From Streptomyces phaeochromogenes (GTDB taxonomy: Bacteria; Actinomycetota; Actinomycetes; Streptomycetales; Streptomycetaceae), in contig NZ_LIQZ01000036.1 in assembly GCF_001418655.1 (NCBI RefSeq), positions 1 to 64,000 of the forward strand: 64,000 nt of DNA, in the 5' to 3' direction. The notes under the pieces were generated by a model. The model had not been told where the DNA came from and made no database searches. It was given only the letters and a program-made list of their open reading frames with translations. A program made the translations under genes and the position numbers. Shown here in pieces: positions 24,419-39,099 of this stretch (position 1 is the first letter of the stretch; each line of letters opens with the position of its first letter).

Positions 24419-26044
24419 TCACCCTAACCGCAGGGCAAGCATCGCGATGTCGTCGTCCGGAGCCCCGCCGAACCGCTCCAGAAGCGTGTCGCACAGGGCG
24501 GACACCCCGGGCGGCGCCTCGGCCGCGGCCGTGCGGAGTTCCTCCATGGAGACCGCCAGATCGATGCCGCGGGTCTCGATGAGCCCGTCGGTGACCATGA
24601 GGAGGCGGTCCGTGGGATCGAGGAACAGTTCCACGGGCGGCTGCCTGGGCAGACCGAGGGCCAGACCGAGCAGCGGCCCGGCGGCCTTGGCGTACTCGGC
24701 GTTGCCCGAGTCACGGACGATCAGCGGCGGGATGTGGCCCGCGTTGGCGATCCGGGTGCGCCCGGTGGCCGGGTCGACGTGGACCAGGCAGACGGTGGCC
24801 GTGACCTCGGGGTGGTAGCGCTGCAGCATGTGGTCGAGCCGGTCGGCGAGCACCGCGGGATCGGATTCCTCGACGCAGTAGGCGCGCAGGGCATGGCGCA
24901 TCTCGACCATGACGGTGGCCGCCTCCAGCGAGTGCCCGACGACGTCCCCGACCGCGGTGAGCACCCCGTCCTGGGTGCGCAGCGCGGCGTAGAAGTCGCC
25001 GCCGATCTCGGTCTGCCGGGACGCGGGCACATAACGCACCACGACGTCGACGCCGGGCAGGTCGGGCAGCCGGTGCGGCTGGGGCAGGAAGCTGTGCTGG
25101 AGCGTGAGGGCGACATGGCGCTCGACCTGGTACATCAGCAGGGGTTCGGCGGCGAGCGCGGTGGCCTGGGCGAGGCGGCCGACCGGCTCGGCGTCGTCGG
25201 GTTCGCCGGGCCTGGGTATGTGCAGGAGCGTCGCGAAGCACACCGGTGCCCGGCCGTCCTGGGTCAGGGTGAGCACGAGGCGGGCGTCGTCCCGGACGCC
25301 GGGCCGGAAGAAGCCCATGGGCCACATGTGCGCGGGCACGACGGTCCGGAACACCCCGGTGCGCCCCTTGCTCATCTGGTTGATCAGCCGGACGACGGCC
25401 TCCTGCGCGTGGCTGTCCGGCACGGCCAAGGGGCTGCGGCCCTTGGAGGTGCTGTAGTACAGCTCGCCGTCCGGACCGAGGACGAAGACGGCGGCCGGGC
25501 CGCCGGTGAGCCGGGCGGCGCCCTCGGCGGACGCGTCGGCGAGTTCCGTGAGGTTGCGCGCGGCCTGGACGGTGACGATCATCCCGGACAGCAGGGTCAG
25601 CCGGCGTACGAGCATCTCGGCGCCGGAGCGCGTCTGGGCGGCGCGCACCGCGGCCCGTACGACGGCCCGGATCTCCTCGGGTTCGGCGGGCACCGTCAGA
25701 TACGCCTCGCCGCCGGCCTCCAGGCCCTCGCACCGGTCGGCGGGTGCCACGGCGGCGGCGGAGAAGTGGACGACGGGCAGCGTGGCCATGGGCGGCTGCG
25801 CCTTGAGCCGGCGGCACAGTTCGAAGCCGCTCATGTCCGGCAGTCCGTCGTCGATGAGGGCCACGTCGGGCAGGGATCCGGCGCGCAGCCGCACGTCGAG
25901 TTCGGCGAGCGCCTCGCCGGCGGTGGCCACGGGGACGACCCGGTGACCGGCTCGGCGCAGCACCGCCCCCAGCGCGTAGCGACTGGCCGGCATGTCGTCG
26001 ACGATCAGCACGGTCGTACGTGTCCTGTTGGCGTTGCCGTCCAT
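24419..26044 (-). CDS. Response regulator-like receiver fused to a SpoIIE-type PP2C phosphatase
   Basis: A 541-residue soluble signalling protein. Residues about 10-130 are a receiver with acidic Asp16/Asp17 and acceptor Asp65 in VALIDDGLPDMSG, but the conserved Lys of receivers is replaced by Val in YLTVPAEPEE. Residues about 150-310 form a GAF-like linker. The C-terminal about 225 residues are a SpoIIE/RsbU phosphatase: IGGDFYAALRT, AVGDVVGHSLEAA, and the last metal motif GGAPDDDIAMLALRLG. Such enzymes dephosphorylate anti-anti-sigma factors. ATG 26044 lacks a strong ribosome site. No anti-sigma partner is adjacent. Confidence 0.9.
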   Translation of the reverse strand: MDGNANRTRTTVLIVDDMPASRYALGAVLRRAGHRVVPVATAGEALAELDVRLRAGSLPDVALIDDGLPDMSGFELCRRLKAQPPMATLPVVHFSAAAVAPADRCEGLEAGGEAYLTVPAEPEEIRAVVRAAVRAAQTRSGAEMLVRRLTLLSGMIVTVQAARNLTELADASAEGAARLTGGPAAVFVLGPDGELYYSTSKGRSPLAVPDSHAQEAVVRLINQMSKGRTGVFRTVVPAHMWPMGFFRPGVRDDARLVLTLTQDGRAPVCFATLLHIPRPGEPDDAEPVGRLAQATALAAEPLLMYQVERHVALTLQHSFLPQPHRLPDLPGVDVVVRYVPASRQTEIGGDFYAALRTQDGVLTAVGDVVGHSLEAATVMVEMRHALRAYCVEESDPAVLADRLDHMLQRYHPEVTATVCLVHVDPATGRTRIANAGHIPPLIVRDSGNAEYAKAAGPLLGLALGLPRQPPVELFLDPTDRLLMVTDGLIETRGIDLAVSMEELRTAAAEAPPGVSALCDTLLERFGGAPDDDIAMLALRLG

Positions 26045-26116
26045 CTGCGCGGCCCCCGGGGCACAGTGGTGGGGCGGACCAGGGTTCGGGTTCCGCCCCA
26101 CCAAATTAATGCCTTG

Positions 26117-31603
<5,487 letters not shown>

Positions 31604-31684
31604 AGGCGTGAACTCCTTGCGATTACGGCTCTTTTGGGTCCGACCCCACGCCGCGGCACGGCTACGTTGCCGGGCGCCGGCGTG

Positions 31685-31714
31685 ACCGTATCGCTTACGT
31701 AAGCTTTGCAGCAA
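31685..31714 (-). promoter_or_regulatory. Candidate pul promoter with operator overlapping -35
   Basis: Minus strand: TTGCTG (31714-31709), 18-bp spacer, TACGGT (31690-31685). The spacer contains a perfect 12-bp palindrome GCTTACGTAAGC (31693-31704). The -35 is part of the TTGCTGCAA motif shared with the malE promoter. Confidence 0.5.
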
Positions 31715-31717
31715 GAG
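31704..31717. promoter_or_regulatory. MalR-type operator upstream of pulA
   Basis: CTTTGCAGCAAGAG, an imperfect palindrome of the TTGC(A/T)GCAA class also found before amylase, malE and malR. A further GGCAAGAA half-site lies at 31731-31738. Confidence 0.6.
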
Positions 31718-31806
31718 TCCTGAAACCGATGGCAAGAACTTTCACATTCGGTCGGGACCGAGGGCCTGCTCACCACGAGATCGGTGAACAGGCCCCCTTC
31801 TGCCGC

Positions 31807-33189
31807 TCAGCAGCTCGACTTGCCCGAGTAGACCGCCAGCGCCGTGTTCGCGCCCAGCGTCGCCGTGAGCTGGCCCGAACTGTTCACCGTCACCGTCGTG
31901 TTGGCCTGGACGTTGCAGTACGTGCCTGCCGCGAGCGAGGTCTGGTAGGTGCGGGTCAGCGACGAGGACTCGTGGTTGATGGCCACGAAGCCCTTGCTGC
32001 CGCGGCCGAAGGCGATGGCGTCGCCCCCGTTGTCCCACCAGTTGGTGACGGACTCGCCCCGGGTGGTGTTGCGGAAGGCGACCATCGACTGGATCTCCGG
32101 CCAGGCGTGCTGGCACTTCCAGCCGTCCTGCCAACAGGCGTTGACCGTGCCGCCGTTGGGCGGGCCCGCGTCCGTGGAGGAGAACTCGTAGCCGGAGTTG
32201 ATGTCGGGCGCGCCGTACGGGTAGGCCAGCATGAAGACGTTCGCCAGGGTGTAGTTGGCGTTGTCCTTGTAGCTGAGCGTGGAGCCGTTGCGCTCGGTGT
32301 CGTGGTTGTCGACGAAGACGCCCGAGACGCCGCTGCTCATGTAGCCCCAGCCCTCGCCGTAGTTCTTCAGGTAGGCGAGGTTCTCGTTGTTGAAGACCCG
32401 CTTGAGGTCGAACGCGTACCGGAACTCCTGGACGTCGCCCGTGCCGGTGTACTCGGTCGGCTGGACCGCCTCGCCGGCGCCGTAGATGGCCTCCTGCTTC
32501 CAGTACACGGACGAGTTGCTCAGCCTGCCCTTGATGTTGGCGAGGTCGGCGGCCGGGATGTGCTTGGCCGCGTCGATGCGGAAGCCGTCGACACCGAGGG
32601 AGAGCAGGTCGTTCATGTACCCGGCGATGGCCCCGCGGACGTAGTCCTCACCGGTGTCCAGGTCGGCGAGCCCCACGAGTTCGCAGTTCTGGACGTTGCC
32701 GCGGTCCTGGTAGTTGCTGATCTGCGAGGTGCAGTTGTCGAAGTCGGGCGAGGAGTACAGGCCCGGGTAGTCGTACTTCGTGTAGGACGAGCCGCCCGTA
32801 CCGGTGCCGCTGCCCGCCGACATGTGGTTGATCACCGTGTCGGCGACGACCTTCACACCGGCCGAGTGACAGGTGCTGACCATGTTCTGGAAGGCCGTTC
32901 GGTCGCCGAGCCGGCCGGCGATCCTGTAGCTGACGGGCTGGTACGAGGTCCACCACTGCGAGCCCTGTATGTGCTCGGCGGGCGGCGAGACCTGGACGTA
33001 TCCGTAACCGGCGGGGCCCAGACGGTTGGTGCACTCCTTGGCGACCGAGGCGAAGTTCCACTCGAAGAGGACGGCGGTGACGTCCTTGGTGCCGGGCGGG
33101 GAGGCGTACGCGCTGCCCGCGGTGCTCGCGGGGACGACGAACGCGGCGGCGGCGAGTGCGAGCGCACCGGACAGAGCTCTCTTGGCCAT
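31807..33189 (-). CDS. Secreted alpha-amylase (GH13)
   Basis: A 460-residue secreted alpha-amylase that cleaves internal alpha-1,4 links in starch. The signal peptide is about residues 1-29 ([20 protein letters not shown] to SAYA). The catalytic residues are visible: nucleophile Asp206 ([10 protein letters not shown]), acid/base Glu233 ([10 protein letters not shown]) and Asp297 (VDNHDTER). The region from residue about 370 is the C-terminal beta domain. No starch-binding CBM20 follows. ATG 33189 has AAGGA at a good spacing; an upstream in-frame ATG at 33207 would add 6 residues. It lies between aglA and pulA, has a TTGC(A/T)GCAA site and probably its own promoter. Confidence 0.95.
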   Translation of the reverse strand: MAKRALSGALALAAAAFVVPASTAGSAYASPPGTKDVTAVLFEWNFASVAKECTNRLGPAGYGYVQVSPPAEHIQGSQWWTSYQPVSYRIAGRLGDRTAFQNMVSTCHSAGVKVVADTVINHMSAGSGTGTGGSSYTKYDYPGLYSSPDFDNCTSQISNYQDRGNVQNCELVGLADLDTGEDYVRGAIAGYMNDLLSLGVDGFRIDAAKHIPAADLANIKGRLSNSSVYWKQEAIYGAGEAVQPTEYTGTGDVQEFRYAFDLKRVFNNENLAYLKNYGEGWGYMSSGVSGVFVDNHDTERNGSTLSYKDNANYTLANVFMLAYPYGAPDINSGYEFSSTDAGPPNGGTVNACWQDGWKCQHAWPEIQSMVAFRNTTRGESVTNWWDNGGDAIAFGRGSKGFVAINHESSSLTRTYQTSLAAGTYCNVQANTTVTVNSSGQLTATLGANTALAVYSGKSSC

Positions 33190-33220
33190 GTGGGGGTCCT
33201 TCTCCATTGAAGGGGTGGGC

Positions 33221-33250
33221 CGTTGAAGGTTCTTGCTGCAAGATTCAACG
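33221..33250. promoter_or_regulatory. MalR-type operator upstream of alpha-amylase
   Basis: Core palindrome TCTTGCTGCAAGA (33231-33243), flanked by CGTTGAA (33221-33227) and TTCAACG (33244-33250). It lies 32 nt before the ATG. A related TTCTTGCAGAA is at 33323-33333. Confidence 0.65.
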
Positions 33251-33272
33251 GCCGTGCGGTGCGCCAGATAGT

Positions 33273-33307
33273 AGAAGCCCGCCTCCCGAAGCGGAAGGCG
33301 GGCTTCT
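33273..33307 (-). terminator. Terminator of aglA
   Basis: AGAAGCCCGCCT (33273-33284) pairs perfectly with AGGCGGGCTTCT (33296-33307) over an 11-nt loop, after the aglA stop. On the minus strand it is followed by TACTATC. Confidence 0.8.
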
Positions 33308-33352
33308 GAAAATTCCGGAAAGTTCTTGCAGAACCCCCGAGTTGATGAACGG

Positions 33353-35035
33353 TCAGTCAGCGATCCACCACACTGTGGTGTCGGCCGGCAGCTTCGCCTC
33401 GCCGTCGTCCGTCACGGTGACCTCGCCGCTCGCGAGCAGCACCCGCCCGTGCGCCGGGACGGTCGCCGCCTCGCCGCCGGTGTTGGTCGTGCAGACGAAC
33501 GCCCCACGGCGGAAGGCGAGTACGCCCTCGGGCGCCTTCAACCACTCGACACGGTCGCCCGCGCCGAGGTCGGCCTGCTCGCTCCGGACGGCGAGCGCGG
33601 ACCGGTACAGCTCCAGGGTCGAGCCCGCGACGCCGCTCTGCGCCTCGACGCTCAACTCGCCCCAGCCGGACGGCTGGGGCAGCCAGCTGCCACCGCTGCC
33701 GAAGCCGTACGACGAGCCGTCCCGGGTCCACGGGATCGGCACCCGGCACCCGTCGCGGAACCCGTCCTGGCCCGCGCCCCGGAAGTACGCCGGGTCCTGG
33801 CGCACCTCGTCCGGCAGGTCGACGACGTCCGGCAGGCCCAGCTCCTCGCCCTGGTACAGGTACGCGGACCCGGGCAGCGCCAGCATCAGCAGCGTGGCCG
33901 CCCGCGCCCGGCGCAGACCGAGCTCGCGGTCTCCGGCGGTACGGATCTGGGTGCCGAGCCCGGCCGGGTTGGCGAACCGGGTCGCGTGCCGGGTCACGTC
34001 GTGGTTGGACAGCACCCAGGTGGCGGGCGCGCCCACGGGCCGCATCGCGTCGAGGGTCCGGTCGACACAGGAGCGCAGCTCCGCGGCGTCCCAATGGGTG
34101 CTCAGGTACTGGAAGTTGAAGGCCTGGTGCAGCTCGTCGGGGCGCACGTAGTTGGCGGTGCGCTCGATCGTCGGCGTCCATGCCTCGGCCACGAAGATGC
34201 GGTCGCCGGCGTACTCGTCGAGGACGATCCGCCAGGCCCGGTAGACCTCGTGGACGCCGTCCTGGTCGAAGAACGGCATGACATCGTTGCCCAGCAACTT
34301 CACCTGGTCGTGGGACCCCAGGTCCGGCAGTCCGTCCGCCTTGACCAGCCCGTGGGCCACGTCGATACGGAATCCGTCGACGCCCATGTCGAGCCAGAAC
34401 CGCAGGATCGAGCGGAACTCGTCGCCGACGGCCGGGTGGTCCCAGTTGAAGTCGGGCTGCTCGGGCGCGAAGAGGTGGAGATACCACTCGCCCGGGGTAC
34501 CGTCCGGCTCGGTCACCCGCGTCCAGGCGGGCCCGCCGAAGATGGACTCCCAGTCGTTGGGCGGCAGTTCGCCGTTCACACCCTTGCCCGCGCGGAAGTG
34601 GTAGCGCTCCCGCAGCGGTGAGCCCGGCCCCTCCGCGAGGGCCCGCTTGAACCACTCGTGCTGGTCCGAGGAGTGGTTGGGCACGAGGTCGACGATGATC
34701 CGCAGGGCGAGATCGTGGGCGTCACGGATCAGCGCGTCGGCGTCGAGCAGGTTGCCGAACATGGGGTCCACGGCCCGGTAGTCCGCCACGTCGTAGCCGG
34801 CGTCGGCCTGCGGCGAGGCGTAGAAGGGGCTGAGCCACACGGCGTCCACGCCGAGGTCGCGCAGATACGGGAGTCGGGAACGTACGCCCTCCAGGTCGCC
34901 CATGCCGTCGCCGTTGCTGTCGGCGAAGCTGCGCGGATAGACCTGGTAGATCACCGCGTCGCGCCACCAGTCGCGACGGTCGGCGACAGTGGCGAGAGCG
35001 GAGGTCGGGGCCGGGTCGGCGGAGTGCTGGCTCAT
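33353..35035 (-). CDS. aglA: Alpha-glucosidase (GH13), intracellular maltodextrin hydrolase
   Basis: A 560-residue cytosolic alpha-glucosidase of GH13, probably releasing glucose from imported maltose and maltodextrins. Catalytic residues: nucleophile Asp225 (GFRIDVAHG), acid/base Glu284 (FVAEAWTP), and Asp346 (LSNHDVTRH). No signal peptide is present. ATG 35035 is preceded by AAGGA. The gene sits immediately downstream of malEFG and is transcribed in the same direction, with a strong 15-bp hairpin in between that may attenuate read-through. In S. coelicolor a gene called aglA occupies the equivalent position, from memory. Confidence 0.92.
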   Translation of the reverse strand: MSQHSADPAPTSALATVADRRDWWRDAVIYQVYPRSFADSNGDGMGDLEGVRSRLPYLRDLGVDAVWLSPFYASPQADAGYDVADYRAVDPMFGNLLDADALIRDAHDLALRIIVDLVPNHSSDQHEWFKRALAEGPGSPLRERYHFRAGKGVNGELPPNDWESIFGGPAWTRVTEPDGTPGEWYLHLFAPEQPDFNWDHPAVGDEFRSILRFWLDMGVDGFRIDVAHGLVKADGLPDLGSHDQVKLLGNDVMPFFDQDGVHEVYRAWRIVLDEYAGDRIFVAEAWTPTIERTANYVRPDELHQAFNFQYLSTHWDAAELRSCVDRTLDAMRPVGAPATWVLSNHDVTRHATRFANPAGLGTQIRTAGDRELGLRRARAATLLMLALPGSAYLYQGEELGLPDVVDLPDEVRQDPAYFRGAGQDGFRDGCRVPIPWTRDGSSYGFGSGGSWLPQPSGWGELSVEAQSGVAGSTLELYRSALAVRSEQADLGAGDRVEWLKAPEGVLAFRRGAFVCTTNTGGEAATVPAHGRVLLASGEVTVTDDGEAKLPADTTVWWIAD

Positions 35036-35155
35036 AACATCCTTGAGGCGTAACGGAGTTCGGGTCATGGAGTCGCCGTGGCGGCGCGTGTCTTCTTCGT
35101 TTGTGGGACTGCTGCTGTGTGACCACTGATGTGGGACTGCGTGAACTGCTGACGA

Positions 35156-35199
35156 GGCGGTCGCGGTGTCAGCGGGGTCGGATGGACACCGCGACCGCC
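35156..35199 (-). terminator. Terminator between malG and aglA
   Basis: GGCGGTCGCGGTGTC (35156-35170) pairs perfectly with GACACCGCGACCGCC (35185-35199) over a 14-nt loop, about 75 nt after the malG stop. Confidence 0.75.
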
Positions 35200-35273
35200 A
35201 CCCGCGCCCCCGTTCAGGGGCGCGGGACTCTATCGATCTGCGGCTTCCGCCGCGTGGGCGCGATCAGCCGGCG

Positions 35274-36185
35274 TCATCCCTTCGTACCGCCCGCGGTGAG
35301 CCCGGTCACCAGGTTCTTCTGCACAAGGTAGAAGAACGCGGAGACCGGAATCGCCACCAACACCGCGGTGGCCGCCATCAGGTTGCGCTGCGCGTCGTGC
35401 TCGCTGACGAAGCTCTGCAGACCGACGGCGAAGGTGTACTTCGTGTCGGACAGCATGAACGTCGAGGCGAAGGCGACCTCGCCGAACGCGGTGATGAAGC
35501 TGTAGAAGGCGGCGACGGCGAGACCCGGCTTGGCGAGCGGCAGGATCAGCCGGAAGAACGTGCCGAAGGGCGAGAGCCCGTCGACGCGCCCGGCCTCGTC
35601 GATCTCGAAGGGGATGGTGTCGAAGTACCCCTTGAGCAGCCAGGCGCAGTACGGCACGGCCGTCGAGCAGTAGACGAGGATCAGGCCCAAGTAGTTGTCG
35701 ATGAGCTGGAGTTCCGAAAGGATCTCGTACATCGGGACCATCAGCACGGCGACCGGGAACATCTGGGTGACGAGCAGGACCCACATGAACTTCTTGTAGC
35801 CGGGGAAGCGCATGCGGGAGACCGCGTAACCCGTCGTGGCCGCGACCAGGACGCCGATGACGGTCGTGCCGAGCGACACGAGGAGCGTGCTCCACATCCA
35901 GTCGAAGAACGGCGTGTGCTGCAGCACGAACGAGTAGTTGTCGAACGTCATCTTGCCGAGGATGTCCCCGGGGTGCAGGTAGTCGTCCTTGTCCGGGCCG
36001 AGGGACAGATAGACGAGCCAGGCGATCGGGAAGAGCGCGATCAGGCTCGCGACGACGAGGATGCCGTGCGAGGTCAGGGAGCCGGCGAGGCTGCGCTCGC
36101 CGCGCCGCGGCCCCTTGCCCGCCGGGGCGGTGTCCGCGGGGTCCCGGTCCGCCGGAGCGGGGGACGTGACTGTGGTGGTGCTCAT
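35274..36185 (-). CDS. malG: Maltose/maltodextrin ABC permease MalG
   Basis: A 303-residue inner-membrane permease half of the maltose ABC importer, working with MalF, MalE and an ATPase encoded elsewhere (probably the shared MsiK type). About six helices, the first at residues about 46-66. The EAA loop that contacts the ATPase is EIDEAGRVDGLSPFGTFFRLILPLAKPG, in two parts. ATG 36185 has AGGAG 5 nt upstream, and a longer frame to 36221 is rejected. Its start is 13 nt from the malF stop, so the genes are co-transcribed. Confidence 0.94.
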   Translation of the reverse strand: MSTTTVTSPAPADRDPADTAPAGKGPRRGERSLAGSLTSHGILVVASLIALFPIAWLVYLSLGPDKDDYLHPGDILGKMTFDNYSFVLQHTPFFDWMWSTLLVSLGTTVIGVLVAATTGYAVSRMRFPGYKKFMWVLLVTQMFPVAVLMVPMYEILSELQLIDNYLGLILVYCSTAVPYCAWLLKGYFDTIPFEIDEAGRVDGLSPFGTFFRLILPLAKPGLAVAAFYSFITAFGEVAFASTFMLSDTKYTFAVGLQSFVSEHDAQRNLMAATAVLVAIPVSAFFYLVQKNLVTGLTAGGTKG

Positions 36186-36198
36186 GGGGACTCCTGCC

Positions 36199-37203
36199 TC
36201 AGATCGCGAGCTGCTGCTCATTGCGGGCCAGCCAGCGGCGGTAGACGGAGGTGAAGACGATCAGGATGGAGAGCAGCAGCACGCCGTACGCGGCGGACTG
36301 CGCGTAGTCGCGCGGCTGCTGGCCGAAGCCCAGTTGGTAGGCCCAGGTCACGAGGATCTGCGCGTCCGGCGCGGTGTCGCCGAAGAGCAGGAAGATGATG
36401 GCGAACTGGTTGAACGTCCAGATGATGCCCAGCAGTACGACGGTGGAGCTGACCGACCGCAGCCCCGGCAGGGTCACGTGCCGGAAGCGCTGCCAGGCGT
36501 TGGCCCCGTCCATCTCGGCGGCCTCGTACAGGACGCCATCGATGGACTGCAGGCCGCCGAGCAGCGAGACCATCATGAACGGCACACCGCACCAGGTGTT
36601 GACCATGATCGCGGCGAACCGCTGCCAGAAGGTGTCCTCCAGCCACAGGGGCGACGGCAGGTGCACCGCGTCCAGCATGGAGTTGATGACGCCGCCGTCG
36701 GCGAGCATGAAGCGCCAGCCGAAGACGGTGACGAAGGTCGGCACCGCCCACGGCAGGACCAGGATGAGCCGGTAGAAGGTCCGGCCGCGCAGCTTCTGGT
36801 TGAGCAGCAGCGCGAGGCCGAGGCCGATGGCGTAGTGGAGCAGCACGCACAGGGCCGTCCACACGATCGTCCAGATGAAGTGCGACCAGAAGCGGTCGTA
36901 CGCGGTGGGGCCCCACAGGATGTCGGCGTAGTTGTCCAGGCCGATGAACTTGTACGTCGCGTCGATGTGGTTGACGCCGATCGTGCGGGCCGAGTTGAGG
37001 CTCGTGGCGTCGGTGAACGTCAGGTAGATGCCCCGCGCCAGCGGATAGAGCACCAGTACACCGAGCACGACGACGACCGGGGCGATCATCGCGTACGCGT
37101 ACCAGTACCGCTGGTACGAGTGCTTCATGCGCTGGAGCGGTCCGGGGCGCGGAGCCCGCTCACCGCGGCGCTTGCCGGTCGCGCGGTCGATGACGACTGT
37201 CAT
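36199..37203 (-). CDS. malF: Maltose/maltodextrin ABC permease MalF
   Basis: A 334-residue permease with about six to eight hydrophobic helices, the first at residues about 35-55. The EAA loop is YEAAEMDGANAWQRFRHVTLPGL. A short Arg/Lys-rich cytoplasmic N-terminus precedes the first helix. ATG 37203 is preceded by AAGGTG. It follows malE across a hairpin-bearing gap and precedes malG by 13 nt. The partner of MalG in the maltose importer. Confidence 0.94.
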   Translation of the reverse strand: MTVVIDRATGKRRGERAPRPGPLQRMKHSYQRYWYAYAMIAPVVVVLGVLVLYPLARGIYLTFTDATSLNSARTIGVNHIDATYKFIGLDNYADILWGPTAYDRFWSHFIWTIVWTALCVLLHYAIGLGLALLLNQKLRGRTFYRLILVLPWAVPTFVTVFGWRFMLADGGVINSMLDAVHLPSPLWLEDTFWQRFAAIMVNTWCGVPFMMVSLLGGLQSIDGVLYEAAEMDGANAWQRFRHVTLPGLRSVSSTVVLLGIIWTFNQFAIIFLLFGDTAPDAQILVTWAYQLGFGQQPRDYAQSAAYGVLLLSILIVFTSVYRRWLARNEQQLAI

Positions 37204-37260
37204 GATTCGACACCTTCTGGAAAATCAGGGGTTGGGCGCACGTTCTGGAGACACGGCCGA

Positions 37261-37322
37261 TGGCCGCCGGATCCGTCCCCCCTGACCCCCGTCTCGCGGG
37301 GGCCCGGCGGATCCGACGGCCA
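37261..37322 (-). promoter_or_regulatory. Stable stem-loop between malE and malF
   Basis: TGGCCGCCGGATCCG (37261-37275) pairs with CGGATCCGACGGCCA (37308-37322) with one mismatch; inside it CCCCC (37286-37290) and GGGGG (37298-37302) form a second stem. It lies directly after the malE stop, so it probably protects malE mRNA or limits read-through into malFG. Confidence 0.65.
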
Positions 37323-37328
37323 CACGGG

Positions 37329-38603
37329 TCACTTGCTGAAGTCGGGCACCAGCTTGGCGATCGCGGTCTCCGCGTTGCCCAGGCCCTTGTCCAGCGACTC
37401 CTTGCCACCGGCGATCTTGGGCAGTTCGGTGTCGAGGGGACCCCACAGCGAGCTGTACTCGGGCAGTGCCGGGCGCGGCTGGGCGGCGGAGAGCACGCCC
37501 TGGTAGCCGGCGATGCCCGGGTCGGCCTTGACCTCGGTGGTGTAGGCGTCGTCGCGCGTCGGCAGCGTGGAGTTCTTGAGGGCGATCGTCTCCTGGGACT
37601 TCGCCGAGGTCATGAACTTCACGAACTTGAGCGAGGCCTCCTGGTGGGCCTTGTCCGAGCCCGCGTACACGGAGAGGTTGTGGCCGCCGGTCGGGGCGCC
37701 CGCCTCGCCGCTGGAACCGGCCGGGACCTTGGCGATGCCGAGGTTTTCCTTGTCCTTGAAGGCCGAGCCCTTGTAGAAGTTCGTGATCTCCCACGGGCCC
37801 TGGACGATCGCGGCGACCTTGCCGTTGACGAACGCGTCCTGGATGTGGGCGTACGCGTCCGCGGTGGTGTCGGCCTTGTGCAGGCCGCTGCCGCTGAAGA
37901 GGCCCTGCCAGGTCTTGTAGGCCTTCTTGGCCTCGGGCGAGGCGACGGTGATCTTCTTGGCGTCGGCGTCGACCGTGTCGGTGCCCTCGCCGTAGAGGAA
38001 CGACTGCGCGTAGTAGGCCTGGGTGGAGCCCCAGTAGCCGTCGACGCCCGTCTTCTTCTTGATGGTGCCGGCGTCGGTCTTGAGGTCGGCCCAGGTGGTG
38101 GGCGCCCCGTCGAGGCCGGCCTTCTCGAAGAGCGCCTTGTTGTAGACCAGCGCGAGGGTGTCGGTGACCAGCGGCACACCGTACGTCTTGCCGTCGTACT
38201 TGGCCTGCTCGATCAGGCTGGGCTGGAACTTGCCCTGGTCCGCGAGGGCCTCGGTGCCGTCGAGCGGCAGGAAGAAGCCCTTCTTGGCGAACGCGGGGGT
38301 CCAGCCGACCTCGGAACGCAGGATGTCCGGGGCGCCCTTGGAACCGGCGGCGGTGTCGAACTTGTTCTGCGCCTGGTCGAACGGCACGTTGACGTACTTG
38401 ACCTTGATGCCCGGGTTGGCCTTCTCGAATTCCTTCGCGAGGGCCTTGTAGACCGGTGCCTCGTTGGTGGCGTTGGACGTGTCCCACCACGTGATGGTGA
38501 CCGGGCCGTCCGCCTTGCCACTGTCGTCGCTGTCGCCGCCGCAGGCCGTCGCCGCGAGGGCGAGGGACGCCACCAGTGCGGTGGCCGCTATGCCACGCCG
38601 CAT
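37329..38603 (-). CDS. malE: Maltose/maltodextrin-binding lipoprotein MalE
   Basis: A 424-residue extracellular solute-binding lipoprotein. The lipobox is LAATAC with Cys21 after a basic N-terminus and hydrophobic stretch. The rest follows the family-1 extracellular binding-protein pattern: VTITWWDTSN, VYKALAKEFEKANPGIKVKY, IVQGPWEITNFYK and a C-terminal WGPLDTELPKI segment. ATG 38603 has AAGGAG 6 nt upstream. The first gene of malEFG, diverging from malR. The shared region carries TTGCAG-type sites, so expression should be repressed by MalR and relieved by maltodextrin. Confidence 0.95.
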   Translation of the reverse strand: MRRGIAATALVASLALAATACGGDSDDSGKADGPVTITWWDTSNATNEAPVYKALAKEFEKANPGIKVKYVNVPFDQAQNKFDTAAGSKGAPDILRSEVGWTPAFAKKGFFLPLDGTEALADQGKFQPSLIEQAKYDGKTYGVPLVTDTLALVYNKALFEKAGLDGAPTTWADLKTDAGTIKKKTGVDGYWGSTQAYYAQSFLYGEGTDTVDADAKKITVASPEAKKAYKTWQGLFSGSGLHKADTTADAYAHIQDAFVNGKVAAIVQGPWEITNFYKGSAFKDKENLGIAKVPAGSSGEAGAPTGGHNLSVYAGSDKAHQEASLKFVKFMTSAKSQETIALKNSTLPTRDDAYTTEVKADPGIAGYQGVLSAAQPRPALPEYSSLWGPLDTELPKIAGGKESLDKGLGNAETAIAKLVPDFSK

Positions 38604-38736
38604 GAGTTCTCCTTGAGGGTGAAAGCCCGTGTGCTTGAGGGATCGGCCCCGTCCGCCGTCCCTGCCGACTCTCCGACCGCACCGTTGCCGCCGCCGGGCG
38701 ACGTGAACGTAACAGCGATGTAAGCGCCGCGAAAGA

Positions 38737-38760
38737 CCTTGCAGCAAAAAAGTGCAAGAA
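38737..38760. promoter_or_regulatory. MalR-type operator at the malE promoter
   Basis: CCTTGCAGCAA (38737-38747) overlaps the -35 of malE, and GTGCAAGAA (38752-38760) follows. Confidence 0.65.
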
Positions 38761-38841
38761 CGACGGACAGTTACCCGGGCGTGACCTCTTCTCGACCGTC
38801 CTGAGCCTTGATTCATGGGCATTCACCGGGAACGGGACCAC

Positions 38842-38867
38842 TGTGCAAGACTCTGCAAGCTCTTGCC
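38842..38867. promoter_or_regulatory. MalR-type operator cluster nearer malR
   Basis: TGTGCAAGA, then GCAAG-CT-CTTGC, a perfect inverted repeat at 38855-38866. Another CCTTGCAGG is at 38905-38913. Confidence 0.6.
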
Positions 38868-39099
38868 ATACCCGTCGGTCACGGGGATCATCGCCCCGGC
38901 GGCGCCTTGCAGGAACCACCCGTCCCGCAGGCGCACACACGGTGTACGCGACGGACACAGCCCGGAATGCCGACCGAAGTGCCGACCAGAATCACGAGGG
39001 AACGCGATGACGCAGCAGCCCCGAGCGGGCCGATCAAGTGCCCGCACCCGTCGTTCGTTTGGTGGGCAGGGCGAGACCCGGCCGGTACAGTCCAGTCCT

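Larger units (their letters stand above)
38604..39099. other. malE-malR divergent control region
   Basis: About 500 bp without a gene. It holds the malE promoter: on the minus strand TTGCTG (38746-38741), 18-bp spacer, TTACAT (38722-38717). Several TGCAAG/CTTGCA elements lie at 38737-38760, 38842-38867 and 38905-38913. GAGGG precedes an in-frame ATG at 39007, an alternative malR start. Everything seen here is regulatory. Confidence 0.6.
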
